A DNA stretch of 6,688 bases from JBBARC01 sp040400005 (GTDB taxonomy: Bacteria > Pseudomonadota > Alphaproteobacteria > Acetobacterales > Acetobacteraceae): contig JBBARC010000077.1 in the NCBI GenBank assembly GCA_040400005.1, positions 1 through 6,688 on the forward strand. The letters are read 5' to 3'. Of this stretch, positions 1 to 5,470 are shown one piece after another. The notes under the pieces were generated by a model. The model did no database searches. It worked only from the letters and a program-made list of their open reading frames with translations, and was not told the DNA's origin. Position 1 is the first letter of the stretch, and each line of letters opens with the position of its first letter. The translations under genes and the position numbers were made by a program.

Positions 1-574
1 CCTCATCGGCGGGGATTTGGCCATCGAGCATCAGCATCGCCATGCCATGCACGGTGGACCACGCCTGCACCGCGGCAATGCGCTGTGCGGCCGCGGTGGC
101 ACCGGGCGGCAATAATGCGCCAACATTATCCTGTAATAAGCGCATGGCTTGCGAAACCTTGGCGGCATTGGCGCCAAAATGGCCGCCCGGCGGTTGGGTT
201 GCCATCAGCAGGCGGAATAACGCCGGGTTGGCCAAGGCAAACCGCACATAAGCCTGGCCTGAGGCGGCAAACGCCGCATGACTGTTGCCGCCAACGCCGA
301 GCACCGCCGCCTGCGCTGCGGTTTGCGTGTGCGCCAACATCTCTGCGCCGTGCTGGCATAATGCATAGAGCAACGCCTGCTTATCCGGGAAATGGCGGTA
401 CACTGCGGTGGGGCTGACGCCGGCGCGGCGGGCTACTTCGCGCAGGCTTAAGGTATCGGCGGTGCCTTCGCTCAACAGGCCTAAGCCGGCGGATAGGAGG
501 GCCGCGCGTAAATCGCCGTGATGATAGGCGCGCTTGGGTTTTTTGATGTTGACAGTGTTAGCATTGGCTGGCAT
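1..574 (-). CDS. TetR/AcrR-family transcriptional regulator, 3' end outside window
   Basis: This is probably a ligand-responsive repressor. From the ATG at 574 the minus strand is open for 191 codons to the window edge, with no stop, so the C-terminus is missing. Residues 15-70 form a typical TetR DNA-binding domain: YHHGDLRAALLSAG as helix 1, then SLREVARRAGVSPTAVYRHF (43-62) as the helix-turn-helix, followed by PDKQALLYAL. Residues from about 100 onward are alanine-rich helices. The segment AWSTVHGMAMLMLDGQI (171-187) resembles the WHG-type C-terminal ligand domain of one TetR subgroup. The gene is divergent from the carotenoid-oxygenase gene, with 52 bp between the starts, so it is likely to control that gene and itself. 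The ligand cannot be inferred. The family call is very secure; the target is inference from position. Confidence 0.95.
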   Translation of the reverse strand, partial: MPANANTVNIKKPKRAYHHGDLRAALLSAGLGLLSEGTADTLSLREVARRAGVSPTAVYRHFPDKQALLYALCQHGAEMLAHTQTAAQAAVLGVGGNSHAAFAASGQAYVRFALANPALFRLLMATQPPGGHFGANAAKVSQAMRLLQDNVGALLPPGATAAAQRIAAVQAWSTVHGMAMLMLDGQIPADE

Positions 575-583
575 GTAAGCACT

Positions 584-599
584 GTAAACATTTTTTTAC
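584..599. promoter_or_regulatory. Candidate TetR operator in the divergent gap
   Basis: A 16-bp inverted repeat, GTAAA-N6-TTTAC, lies in the 52-bp gap between the divergent starts at 574 and 627. A further TGTAA half-site (574-578) is 9 bp upstream of the one at 583-587, giving a TGTAAGCA/TGTAAACA direct pair. TetR repressors usually bind palindromes of about this size between themselves and a divergent target. The AT-rich composition makes chance occurrence possible. No convincing -35/-10 pair was found for either gene. Confidence 0.35.
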
Positions 600-626
600 C
601 GCATATCCAGCGAAAGAGTGTCGATC

Positions 627-2066
627 ATGGCAAGTTTAGTTGAAGCCACCATCCGCAGCGCGGTCACCAAAGGGGTGATGAAACTGGCTGATTTCAATCG
701 CGGGCGGTTAAAAACCGGGGATACGCCGAACCCGTATTTGCAGGGGGTGCATACGCCGATGGCGGCGGAATTGACGCTGGCCGATTTGGCGGTGACCGGC
801 ACGATACCCGCAGCCCTCGATGGCCGTTACATTCGCATTGGGCCCAACCCGGTGACCCCGCCGGCGCCGGCATCGTACCATTGGTTTATTGGTGATGGCA
901 TGGTGCATGGCGTGCGGTTACGTGGTGGCCGGGCGGAATGGTATCGCAATCGCTGGATCCGTTCGCGCGTGGTGAGTGCCGCTTTGGGCGAGGCTGCCGC
1001 CCCAGGGCCGCGCAATGGTACGTTTGATACGGTGAACACCAACGTTCTGGGCCATGCCAATGCCACCTGGGCGCTGGTGGAAGCTGGCGGCTACCCGGTG
1101 CGCATTGATGATGATCTTAATACCATAGCGCACGATCCGTTTGGCGGGACGCTGGCCGGCAGTTTTAGTGCCCACCCCCATCGCGACCCCGATACCGGAC
1201 AGATGCATGCCATTTGCTATGAGGGGACCGACCCCAGCACTATCCGCCACGTGGTGATCGGCGAAGATGGCCGGGTGCTGCGCGAAGAACCGATACCGGT
1301 GAAAAACGGCCCATCGATCCATGATTGCATGATCACCAAAAATTACGTGATTATTCTGGATCTGCCGGTTACGTTTTCGATGAAGTTACTCGTTTCTGGC
1401 TACCGGTTTCCGTATGCGTGGAATGCGGAGCATAGCGCACGGGTGGGGTTGCTGCCCAAAACTGGAAAAGCGGCCGACATTATTTGGTGCGCGATCGACC
1501 CGTGCTATGTGTTTCACCCGTGCAACGGGTATGAAACGGCGGATGGCAAGATTGTGCTGGATGCCTGCGTGCACGATAAAATGTTCGACGAAAGCCGCCA
1601 GGGGCCGGATTCGCAATCGGTGCCGTTTGAACGCTGGACGATTGATCCGGTGGCGCGCCAGGTTGACCGCCGGGTGATTGATTCTGACGCACAGGAATTT
1701 CCACGGCTGAACGAAACGCTTACCGGCAAGCCGTATCGGTATGCTTATACCATGGCTTTGCCGCATGGGTTTGATGCGGGTGCACCTGACCAAAGCTGCC
1801 TGTTTAAACACGATCTTACCGATGGCACGCGGGCTGTGCATGATTTTGGCGCAGGGCGTTTGCCGGGCGAGTTTGTGTTTGTGCCGCGGCCCGGTGCGGT
1901 TGCTGAAGATGCTGGCTGGCTGATGGGGTATGTGGTGAACATGGAGGAAGAGACCACCGATTTGGTTATTCTAAATGCCGATGATTTTGTGGGTCAGCCG
2001 CAGGCGGTGATCCATATTCCCCACCGCATTCCGCCGGGGTTTCATGGCAATTGGGTGGCGGCATAA
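627..2066 (+). CDS. Carotenoid-oxygenase family dioxygenase (RPE65 / lignostilbene dioxygenase-like)
   Basis: This is a non-haem Fe(II) enzyme of the carotenoid cleavage oxygenase family, which splits a double bond of carotenoids, apocarotenoids or stilbenes with O2 and is usually cytosolic. The protein is 479 aa, a normal length for the family. All four iron-ligand histidines are present in their usual contexts: SAHPHRDP (H183), SIHDCM (H232), YVFHPCN (H297) and the C-terminal PPGFHGNW (H473). The family-typical RYIRIGPNP (67-75) and YHWFIGDGMVHG (84-95) are also visible, as is the second-shell glutamate in EFPRLN (E357). The ATG at 627 is preferred over an in-frame GTG at 618 because a purine-rich AAAGAG (613-618) stands 8 bases before it. 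The substrate cannot be read from sequence; bacterial relatives act on stilbenes or apocarotenoids. Its divergent TetR neighbour suggests inducible expression. Confidence 0.95.
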   Translation: MASLVEATIRSAVTKGVMKLADFNRGRLKTGDTPNPYLQGVHTPMAAELTLADLAVTGTIPAALDGRYIRIGPNPVTPPAPASYHWFIGDGMVHGVRLRGGRAEWYRNRWIRSRVVSAALGEAAAPGPRNGTFDTVNTNVLGHANATWALVEAGGYPVRIDDDLNTIAHDPFGGTLAGSFSAHPHRDPDTGQMHAICYEGTDPSTIRHVVIGEDGRVLREEPIPVKNGPSIHDCMITKNYVIILDLPVTFSMKLLVSGYRFPYAWNAEHSARVGLLPKTGKAADIIWCAIDPCYVFHPCNGYETADGKIVLDACVHDKMFDESRQGPDSQSVPFERWTIDPVARQVDRRVIDSDAQEFPRLNETLTGKPYRYAYTMALPHGFDAGAPDQSCLFKHDLTDGTRAVHDFGAGRLPGEFVFVPRPGAVAEDAGWLMGYVVNMEEETTDLVILNADDFVGQPQAVIHIPHRIPPGFHGNWVAA

Positions 2067-2086
2067 TTGACAGCGATTGCTGTGTC

Positions 2087-2116
2087 GAGTTGGGGTTTTT
2101 AGGTAAGCCCCAGCTC
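2087..2116. other. Stem-loop at the convergent gene ends
   Basis: GAGTTGGGG (2087-2095) pairs with CCCCAGCTC (2108-2116) in a 9-bp stem that allows one G-U pair, with a 12-base loop containing TTTTT. It spans the stop codon of the minus-strand YjbR gene and follows the oxygenase stop by 20 bases. A weaker ACAGC-GATT-GCTGT stem (2070-2083) is just before it. Neither has a T-run directly after the stem, so this is not a canonical intrinsic terminator. It may still help separate the converging transcripts. Confidence 0.3.
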
Positions 2117-2455
2117 GGTGCGGCGTTTTTTCGATAGGTTTTGGGCCACGATGTGGTGGGACAGGCGCAGATATTTGCGCAAGTCGGGGTCGGTTAAGCC
2201 GGGTTTGGCGAAATGTTGGATCCAGGTGAGGCCGCGGCTGGCCAGGTACGGGGCTGGGCGCAGGCCGGGTTGGGATTTTAGCAGTTCATACGCAAGGGCG
2301 GTGACTTTGAAGGTGTAGCCGGGGGCATCATCGCCCCAGCCGCCGATGGCAAACACTTTGCCGCCGACTTTCCACACTTGGGCGCCGCCCCATTGCACCA
2401 CGTGGGTGGTGGCGGGTAGGGCGGCACAGAACGCATTAAACTGGTGGTAAGTCAT
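2099..2455 (-). CDS. MmcQ/YjbR family protein (double-wing, CyaY-like fold)
   Basis: This is a 118-aa protein of the MmcQ/YjbR (formerly DUF419) family, often labelled DNA-binding from its fold; its physiological role is not established. Visible family features are a central VVQWGGAQVWKVGGKVFAI strand pair (19-37), an FKVTALAYELLKSQPGLRPAPYL segment (49-71, loosely conserved), GLTWIQH (75-81) and the C-terminal helix SHHIVAQNLSKKRR (99-112). The length matches the family norm of about 115-120 aa. An open frame continues upstream to 2617 but would overlap the VOC gene and has no family similarity, so MTYHQF at 2455 is the start. No Shine-Dalgarno sequence precedes it (upstream is ATCACCCCCACC), and a promoter is placed to give a leaderless message. 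It converges on the oxygenase gene and diverges from the VOC gene. Confidence 0.88.
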   Translation of the reverse strand: MTYHQFNAFCAALPATTHVVQWGGAQVWKVGGKVFAIGGWGDDAPGYTFKVTALAYELLKSQPGLRPAPYLASRGLTWIQHFAKPGLTDPDLRKYLRLSHHIVAQNLSKKRRTELGLT

Positions 2456-2462
2456 GGTGGGG

Positions 2463-2492
2463 GTGATAGCGGTGGGTGAGCCCTGCTTGCAA
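2463..2492 (-). promoter_or_regulatory. Putative leaderless promoter of the YjbR gene
   Basis: Read on the minus strand, TTGCAA (2492-2487) is followed after 18 bp by TATCAC (2468-2463). Each hexamer matches four of six positions of the sigma70 consensus. Transcription would begin about 7-8 bases downstream, at or next to the A of the ATG at 2455. This agrees with the absence of a ribosome-binding site. The hexamers are imperfect, so this is a plausible rather than a certain promoter. Confidence 0.4.
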
Positions 2493-2508
2493 TGTGGTGG
2501 CTTTTTGA

Positions 2509-2526
2509 TGTTCCTTGGCGGGAACA
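2509..2526. promoter_or_regulatory. 18-bp inverted repeat, candidate operator
   Basis: A perfect TGTTCC-N6-GGAACA palindrome lies in the divergent gap between the YjbR and VOC starts. It is 17 bp upstream of the putative YjbR -35 and 35 bp upstream of the VOC ribosome-binding site. A second palindrome with the same 6+6+6 geometry, GCGGGC-N6-GCCCGC, follows at 2531-2548. The pair could be regulator sites or leader hairpins for the VOC transcript. No regulator gene is adjacent. Confidence 0.35.
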
Positions 2527-2573
2527 ATGCGCGGGCGCAGCGGCCCGCCACAAATCCACCGGAGGCCACGCCG

Positions 2574-3335
2574 ATGTCTGCCACAGCCCATGGTTTTATC
2601 TGGTATGAATTGATCACCAGTGATTTAGACGCTGCCAGCCGGTTTTATGGGGAGGTGGTGGGGTGGTCGGTGTTGCCCAGTGCTAACCCAAGCATGGATT
2701 ATCGGCTGTGGTCGATGGCTGGGCAAAGCATTGGCGGGCTGATCGGCCTGCCGGCGCCCGGCATGGCGCCGGCTTGGCTGGGTTACGTGAATGTCGATGC
2801 TGTTGATGCAAGCGTTGCCCGTATGGTTGCGGCCGGCGGATCGGTGCTGTTGGCGGCGAACGACATCGCTGCGGTGGGGCGGATTGCAATGATCGCCGAT
2901 CCGCAAGGGGCGGCGCTTTATGTGATGACACCGCTGGGCGAGGGGCCGAGCCCGGCGTTCGCCCCCGGCATCACCGGGCATGGCGGCTGGCACGAGTTGC
3001 ACACCAGCGATTGGCAAGCCGCTTTGGCGTTTTACAGTGCCGAGTTTGGCTGGGGCCAGACCCAGGCAATGGATATGGGGCCGATGGGCATTTATTTGCT
3101 GTTCAATAACGGCGGTGATGCCATTGGCGGGATGATGAACAACCCCCAAGTGCCGCATCCGGCGTGGCTGTATTATTTTTGTGTGGACAATATCAACAGC
3201 GCCCAGGCGCGGGTGGTGGCGGCGGGCGGTGCGGTGTTGAATGCGCCCCACGAAGTGCCGGGTGGTGCGTGGATTTTTCAGGCGCAGGACCCGCAGGGGG
3301 CGATGTTCGCGCTGGTCGGGCCGAATGTCACCTAA
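2574..3335 (+). CDS. VOC family protein with two glyoxalase-fold domains
   Basis: This is a 253-aa member of the vicinal-oxygen-chelate (glyoxalase/bleomycin-resistance/extradiol dioxygenase) superfamily. It has two tandem modules. The first covers residues 5-120: FIWYELITSDLDAASRFYGEVVGW at the start, then DPQGAALYVMTP at 109-120. The second covers about 137-251: GGWHELHTSDWQAALAFYSAEFGW, then DPQGAMFALVGP. Two-domain proteins of this layout resemble the mycobacterial CFP30B group and are usually annotated as glyoxalase-like; the reaction is unknown. The ATG at 2574 is preferred over the open frame back to 2454 because a strong GGAGG (2561-2565) is 8 bases before it and similarity starts there. 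Metal-ligand assignment is uncertain: H140 and E141 of the second module are candidates, while the equivalent first-module positions are Y11 and E12. It converges on fliJ with only 31 bp between the stops. Confidence 0.9.
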   Translation: MSATAHGFIWYELITSDLDAASRFYGEVVGWSVLPSANPSMDYRLWSMAGQSIGGLIGLPAPGMAPAWLGYVNVDAVDASVARMVAAGGSVLLAANDIAAVGRIAMIADPQGAALYVMTPLGEGPSPAFAPGITGHGGWHELHTSDWQAALAFYSAEFGWGQTQAMDMGPMGIYLLFNNGGDAIGGMMNNPQVPHPAWLYYFCVDNINSAQARVVAAGGAVLNAPHEVPGGAWIFQAQDPQGAMFALVGPNVT

Positions 3336-3366
3336 CCGCCGGGTCTAGCCGCGCAGATTTGCAGGC

Positions 3367-3783
3367 CTAGCTGCGGCAGCTATCTTCCAGGGTGAATTGG
3401 TCGCGCCGTGCGGTGATGACGGCTTGGCGTTTGGCGCGGTGTTGCGCCAGCAAATCGGCGGCGCGTAGGTCGGCGCGGGCCTGGGCATAGCCTTGGCGCG
3501 CGGCATTGCCGGCGTGGTGGTCAGCATCGCGGGCATCTGTGCTGTCGCTGATGTCGCGGGCGGCGCGGGCGAGGTAGGCGGCTTGCATGGCGGCGTGCGG
3601 GTTTAAGCCGAGCTCGGCTAAATTGGCGGTGATGGTGGTTTTTTCGTGGGCGAGGTCGCGGTGATGGGTGGCGAGCCGGGCCTCGCTGCGGGCTTCGTCA
3701 CCTAAGCGGGTGGCAAGCAGGCGGCGGGCTTCGCCCGAGGTGACCAGGCGCAGGCGCAGCAGGGCTTCAATGGTGTGGGGCAT
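3367..3783 (-). CDS. fliJ: FliJ-like flagellar export chaperone/coiled-coil protein
   Basis: This is a 138-aa protein, almost entirely helical and rich in Ala, Arg, Glu and Gln. It begins MPHTIEALLRLRLVTSGEARR, like the first helix of FliJ proteins. It has the size and composition of the two-helix coiled coil that inserts into the FliI hexamer as the stalk-like component of the flagellar type III export gate. FliJ sequences diverge quickly, so the call rests mainly on position directly after fliI on the same strand (42 bp gap), plus length and helical character. An AGGGA ribosome-binding site lies 6 bases before the ATG at 3783. A second ATG four bases upstream (3787) is out of frame. No other gene follows before the converging VOC gene. 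Confidence 0.75.
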   Translation of the reverse strand: MPHTIEALLRLRLVTSGEARRLLATRLGDEARSEARLATHHRDLAHEKTTITANLAELGLNPHAAMQAAYLARAARDISDSTDARDADHHAGNAARQGYAQARADLRAADLLAQHRAKRQAVITARRDQFTLEDSCRS

Positions 3784-3825
3784 GCATGATCCCTATAAGA
3801 GCGATGGGGTTGTGGCGCGGGGTTT

Positions 3826-5262
3826 TTAGGCATCGGTGCTCAGCGCCCGGTTGAGGGCGGCAAAGCTATCTTCGATCGATGTGGTTTCGTGTGGCGGCTG
3901 GATCAGCATGGCCTCGATCGACGGCGCGAGGTGCACCGCTTCATCGACCGCGGGGTCGGCGCCCGGTTTCCACGCGCCGAGCCGCACCATGTCGCGCATT
4001 TCGCTATACAGCGAGAGGATGGCGCGGGCGCGGCGCACGGCGATGAGATCATCGCGCGACAGGCACGAGGCGGCGGCGCGCGACAGCGAGCGCAGCACGT
4101 CGATCGCCGGGTAGCGGCCGGCCTGGGCGATGGCGCGGTCGAGCACGATGTGGCCGTCCAGTATGCCGCGGACGGCGTCGGCGATGGGTTCATCATGATC
4201 GTCACCATCGACCAAAACCGTAAACACCGCGGTAATTTGGCCGTGGCGTCCATCGGGTAGGGTGGGGCCCGGTCCGGCGCGTTCGAGCAGGCGGGGCAGT
4301 TCGGCAAAGACGCTGGGCGGGTAGCCGCGGGTGGCTGGGGGTTCGCCGGCGGCGAGGCCAATTTCGCGTAAGGCGGCACAAAAGCGGGTGACGCTATCCA
4401 TGAGTAACAGCACCGATTTGCCCTGATCGCGAAAATGCTCGGCGATGGTCAGCGCTGTGTAGGCCGCTTCGCGGCGTAGCATGGGGGCGGCATCCGACGT
4501 TGCCACCACGGTGATGGCTTGAGCGCGGCCTTCGGGGCCGAGATCATCTTCCAGGAATTCGCGCACTTCCCGACCGCGTTCGCCGATGAGGGCGATGACC
4601 GTGATATCGCAGGCGGCGTTGCGGGCGAGCATGGACAGCAGGGTGGATTTGCCAATGCCGCTGGCGGCAAATAGGCCGAGGCGCTGGCCGGTGCGCATGG
4701 TTGCAAAACAGTTTAGCGCGCGCACGCCCAAATCGAGCCGCGGGCCCAAGCGTGCGCGCAGGGTGGCCAGCGGTGGGGCTGCGCGCAGCGGGCGGGGGGT
4801 GGCACCGCGCAGCAGCGGGGCGCCGCCATCCATCGGCTGGCCCAGCGGGTTGAGCACGCGGCCGAGCCAGGTGATATCGGGCGCGAGATGGGTTGCTATG
4901 ACCACATCGGCGCGCATGCCGGGTTTGATGCCCGCGGTGGTGCCGAAGGGGGCTAAATGGAGCAGGCCGTGATCGGCGCGCACCACTTCGGCGAGCAACG
5001 GTGCGACCGTGGCGGGCGTGGTGAGGCAGGGCGGTTTGATCAGCACGCGATCACCGATGGCGAGTTGGCCGCCGAGGCCGGCGACATCGACGCGGAGTGC
5101 CGCGACCCCCACCACGGTGCCGCTGATTTGCTGTGGCGGGATGGCGGCGATGAGATCGCGGGCGAGGCGCAGGCGTAGATTTGGGGGCATATCTGGGTGC
5201 GGGTTTGGGCGCAGATTTTGGGGGAGGATAGGTTGCTGGGTGGGGGTTGGTTGGGGAGACAT
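3826..5262 (-). CDS. fliI: Flagellum-specific ATPase FliI
   Basis: This is the ATPase of the flagellar type III export apparatus, a homohexamer at the cytoplasmic face of the basal body and homologous to F1 beta. From the ATG at 5262 it is 478 aa. Residues 45-125 are the N-terminal beta-barrel. The P-loop is AASGIGKST (199-207, K205), the catalytic glutamate lies in GERGREV (E228), Walker B is SVLLLMDS (D289), followed by PATRGYPPSVFAELPRLLERAG and the VLVDGDDHDEPIADAVRGILDGHI block. The last is typical of FliI, arguing against a virulence-type SctN. The start is uncertain. The open frame extends to 5373, but MSPQPTPTQQ (5262) has a weak GGA 6 bases upstream, and another ATG at 5190 would give a 454-aa protein nearer the family mean. 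The first 24 residues are Pro/Gln-rich linker-like sequence. fliJ lies downstream in the same operon and ctrA is divergent. Confidence 0.93.
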   Translation of the reverse strand: MSPQPTPTQQPILPQNLRPNPHPDMPPNLRLRLARDLIAAIPPQQISGTVVGVAALRVDVAGLGGQLAIGDRVLIKPPCLTTPATVAPLLAEVVRADHGLLHLAPFGTTAGIKPGMRADVVIATHLAPDITWLGRVLNPLGQPMDGGAPLLRGATPRPLRAAPPLATLRARLGPRLDLGVRALNCFATMRTGQRLGLFAASGIGKSTLLSMLARNAACDITVIALIGERGREVREFLEDDLGPEGRAQAITVVATSDAAPMLRREAAYTALTIAEHFRDQGKSVLLLMDSVTRFCAALREIGLAAGEPPATRGYPPSVFAELPRLLERAGPGPTLPDGRHGQITAVFTVLVDGDDHDEPIADAVRGILDGHIVLDRAIAQAGRYPAIDVLRSLSRAAASCLSRDDLIAVRRARAILSLYSEMRDMVRLGAWKPGADPAVDEAVHLAPSIEAMLIQPPHETTSIEDSFAALNRALSTDA

Positions 5263-5304
5263 GAATCGTCCAAAAATATGAGACAATAATTTGTAAAGAC
5301 ATAG

Positions 5305-5326
5305 TTCAGGCTTTGTTCGGGCTTTA
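5305..5326. repeat. Tandem 11-bp direct repeat upstream of fliI
   Basis: TTCAGGCTTTG (5305-5315) is followed immediately by TTCGGGCTTTA (5316-5326), matching at 9 of 11 positions. One unit is about one helical turn, so a protein could bind both on the same DNA face. On the minus strand TTGACT (5331-5326) sits at its upstream edge as a possible -35 for fliI, but no good -10 is found 16-19 bp downstream. Confidence 0.35.
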
Positions 5327-5336
5327 GTCAAAAAAT

Positions 5337-5375
5337 ATGCACGCATTGGTGAAAAAAATGTAGCGAAATGCACGC
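5337..5375. repeat. ATGCACGC direct repeat, 31-bp period
   Basis: ATGCACGC occurs at 5337-5344 and 5368-5375, each followed by a related TTGG(G)TG sequence and an A-rich stretch. The 31-bp separation is close to three helical turns. It lies between the fliI and ctrA starts and could be a regulator site. The function is unknown. Confidence 0.3.
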
Positions 5376-5415
5376 TTGGGTGGTAAATGTTTCACATCGA
5401 TAGCGGTAAGCGTGT

Positions 5416-5431
5416 TTGCCGCACGATTAAC
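5416..5431 (+). promoter_or_regulatory. Degenerate CtrA box over the ctrA promoter
   Basis: TTGC-N7-TTAAC fits the CtrA recognition pattern TTAA-N7-TTAAC at 7 of 9 specified bases. It overlaps the -35 and the first half of the spacer. This is the only TTAAC in the gap between fliI and ctrA. CtrA is known to bind its own promoters in Caulobacter, so binding here would most simply give negative autoregulation. This is inference from position and a partial match. Confidence 0.4.
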
Positions 5432-5444
5432 ACCCGGGGATAAT
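5416..5444 (+). promoter_or_regulatory. ctrA promoter (sigma70-type)
   Basis: TTGCCG (5416-5421, four of six consensus positions) and GATAAT (5439-5444, five of six) are separated by exactly 17 bp. The predicted start is near 5451, leaving a leader of about 20 nt that contains the AGAGGGAG ribosome-binding site (5456-5463), 7 bases before the ctrA ATG. The -10 hexamer is the exact loop between CCGGG (5434-5438) and CCCGG (5445-5449), an inverted repeat that could also be a regulator site. Confidence 0.55.
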
Positions 5445-5470
5445 CCCGGTGTCCAAGAGGGAGCATCGCC

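Noticed and set aside
549..577. TTGACA at 549-554 as -35 of the carotenoid oxygenase promoter
   Set aside because: The 16-18-bp spaced positions (GCATGT, CATGTA, ATGTAA) are poor -10 matches, and the hexamer lies inside the TetR coding sequence.
618..626. In-frame GTG at 618 as start of the carotenoid oxygenase
   Set aside because: It lies within the purine-rich stretch that serves as ribosome-binding site for the ATG at 627 and has no site of its own at good spacing.
918..1841. Long minus-strand frames opposite the carotenoid oxygenase
   Set aside because: They are antisense shadows of a gene with complete family motifs and have no coherent domains.
2454..2573. N-terminal extension of the VOC protein to 2454
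   Set aside because: VOC similarity begins at MSATAHGFIWYE, a GGAGG precedes 2574 at ideal spacing, and the extension would overlap the YjbR start.
2456..2617. N-terminal extension of the YjbR protein to 2617
   Set aside because: It overlaps the VOC coding start and adds 54 residues absent from this family of about 118 aa.
2625..3251. 208-codon minus-strand frame opposite the VOC gene
   Set aside because: It is an antisense shadow of a GC-rich gene: His/Arg/Pro-rich, no ribosome-binding site and no domain.
3826..5262. Virulence or symbiosis type III secretion ATPase (SctN) instead of FliI
   Set aside because: The VLVDGDDHDEP...GILDGHI block, the FliJ-like gene next to it and ctrA across the promoter all favour the flagellar enzyme, and no other secretion genes are present.
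5263..5373. N-terminal extension of FliI to an ATG at 5373
   Set aside because: The extra 37 residues are unlike FliI, derive from the AT-rich intergenic region with the repeats and lack a ribosome-binding site.
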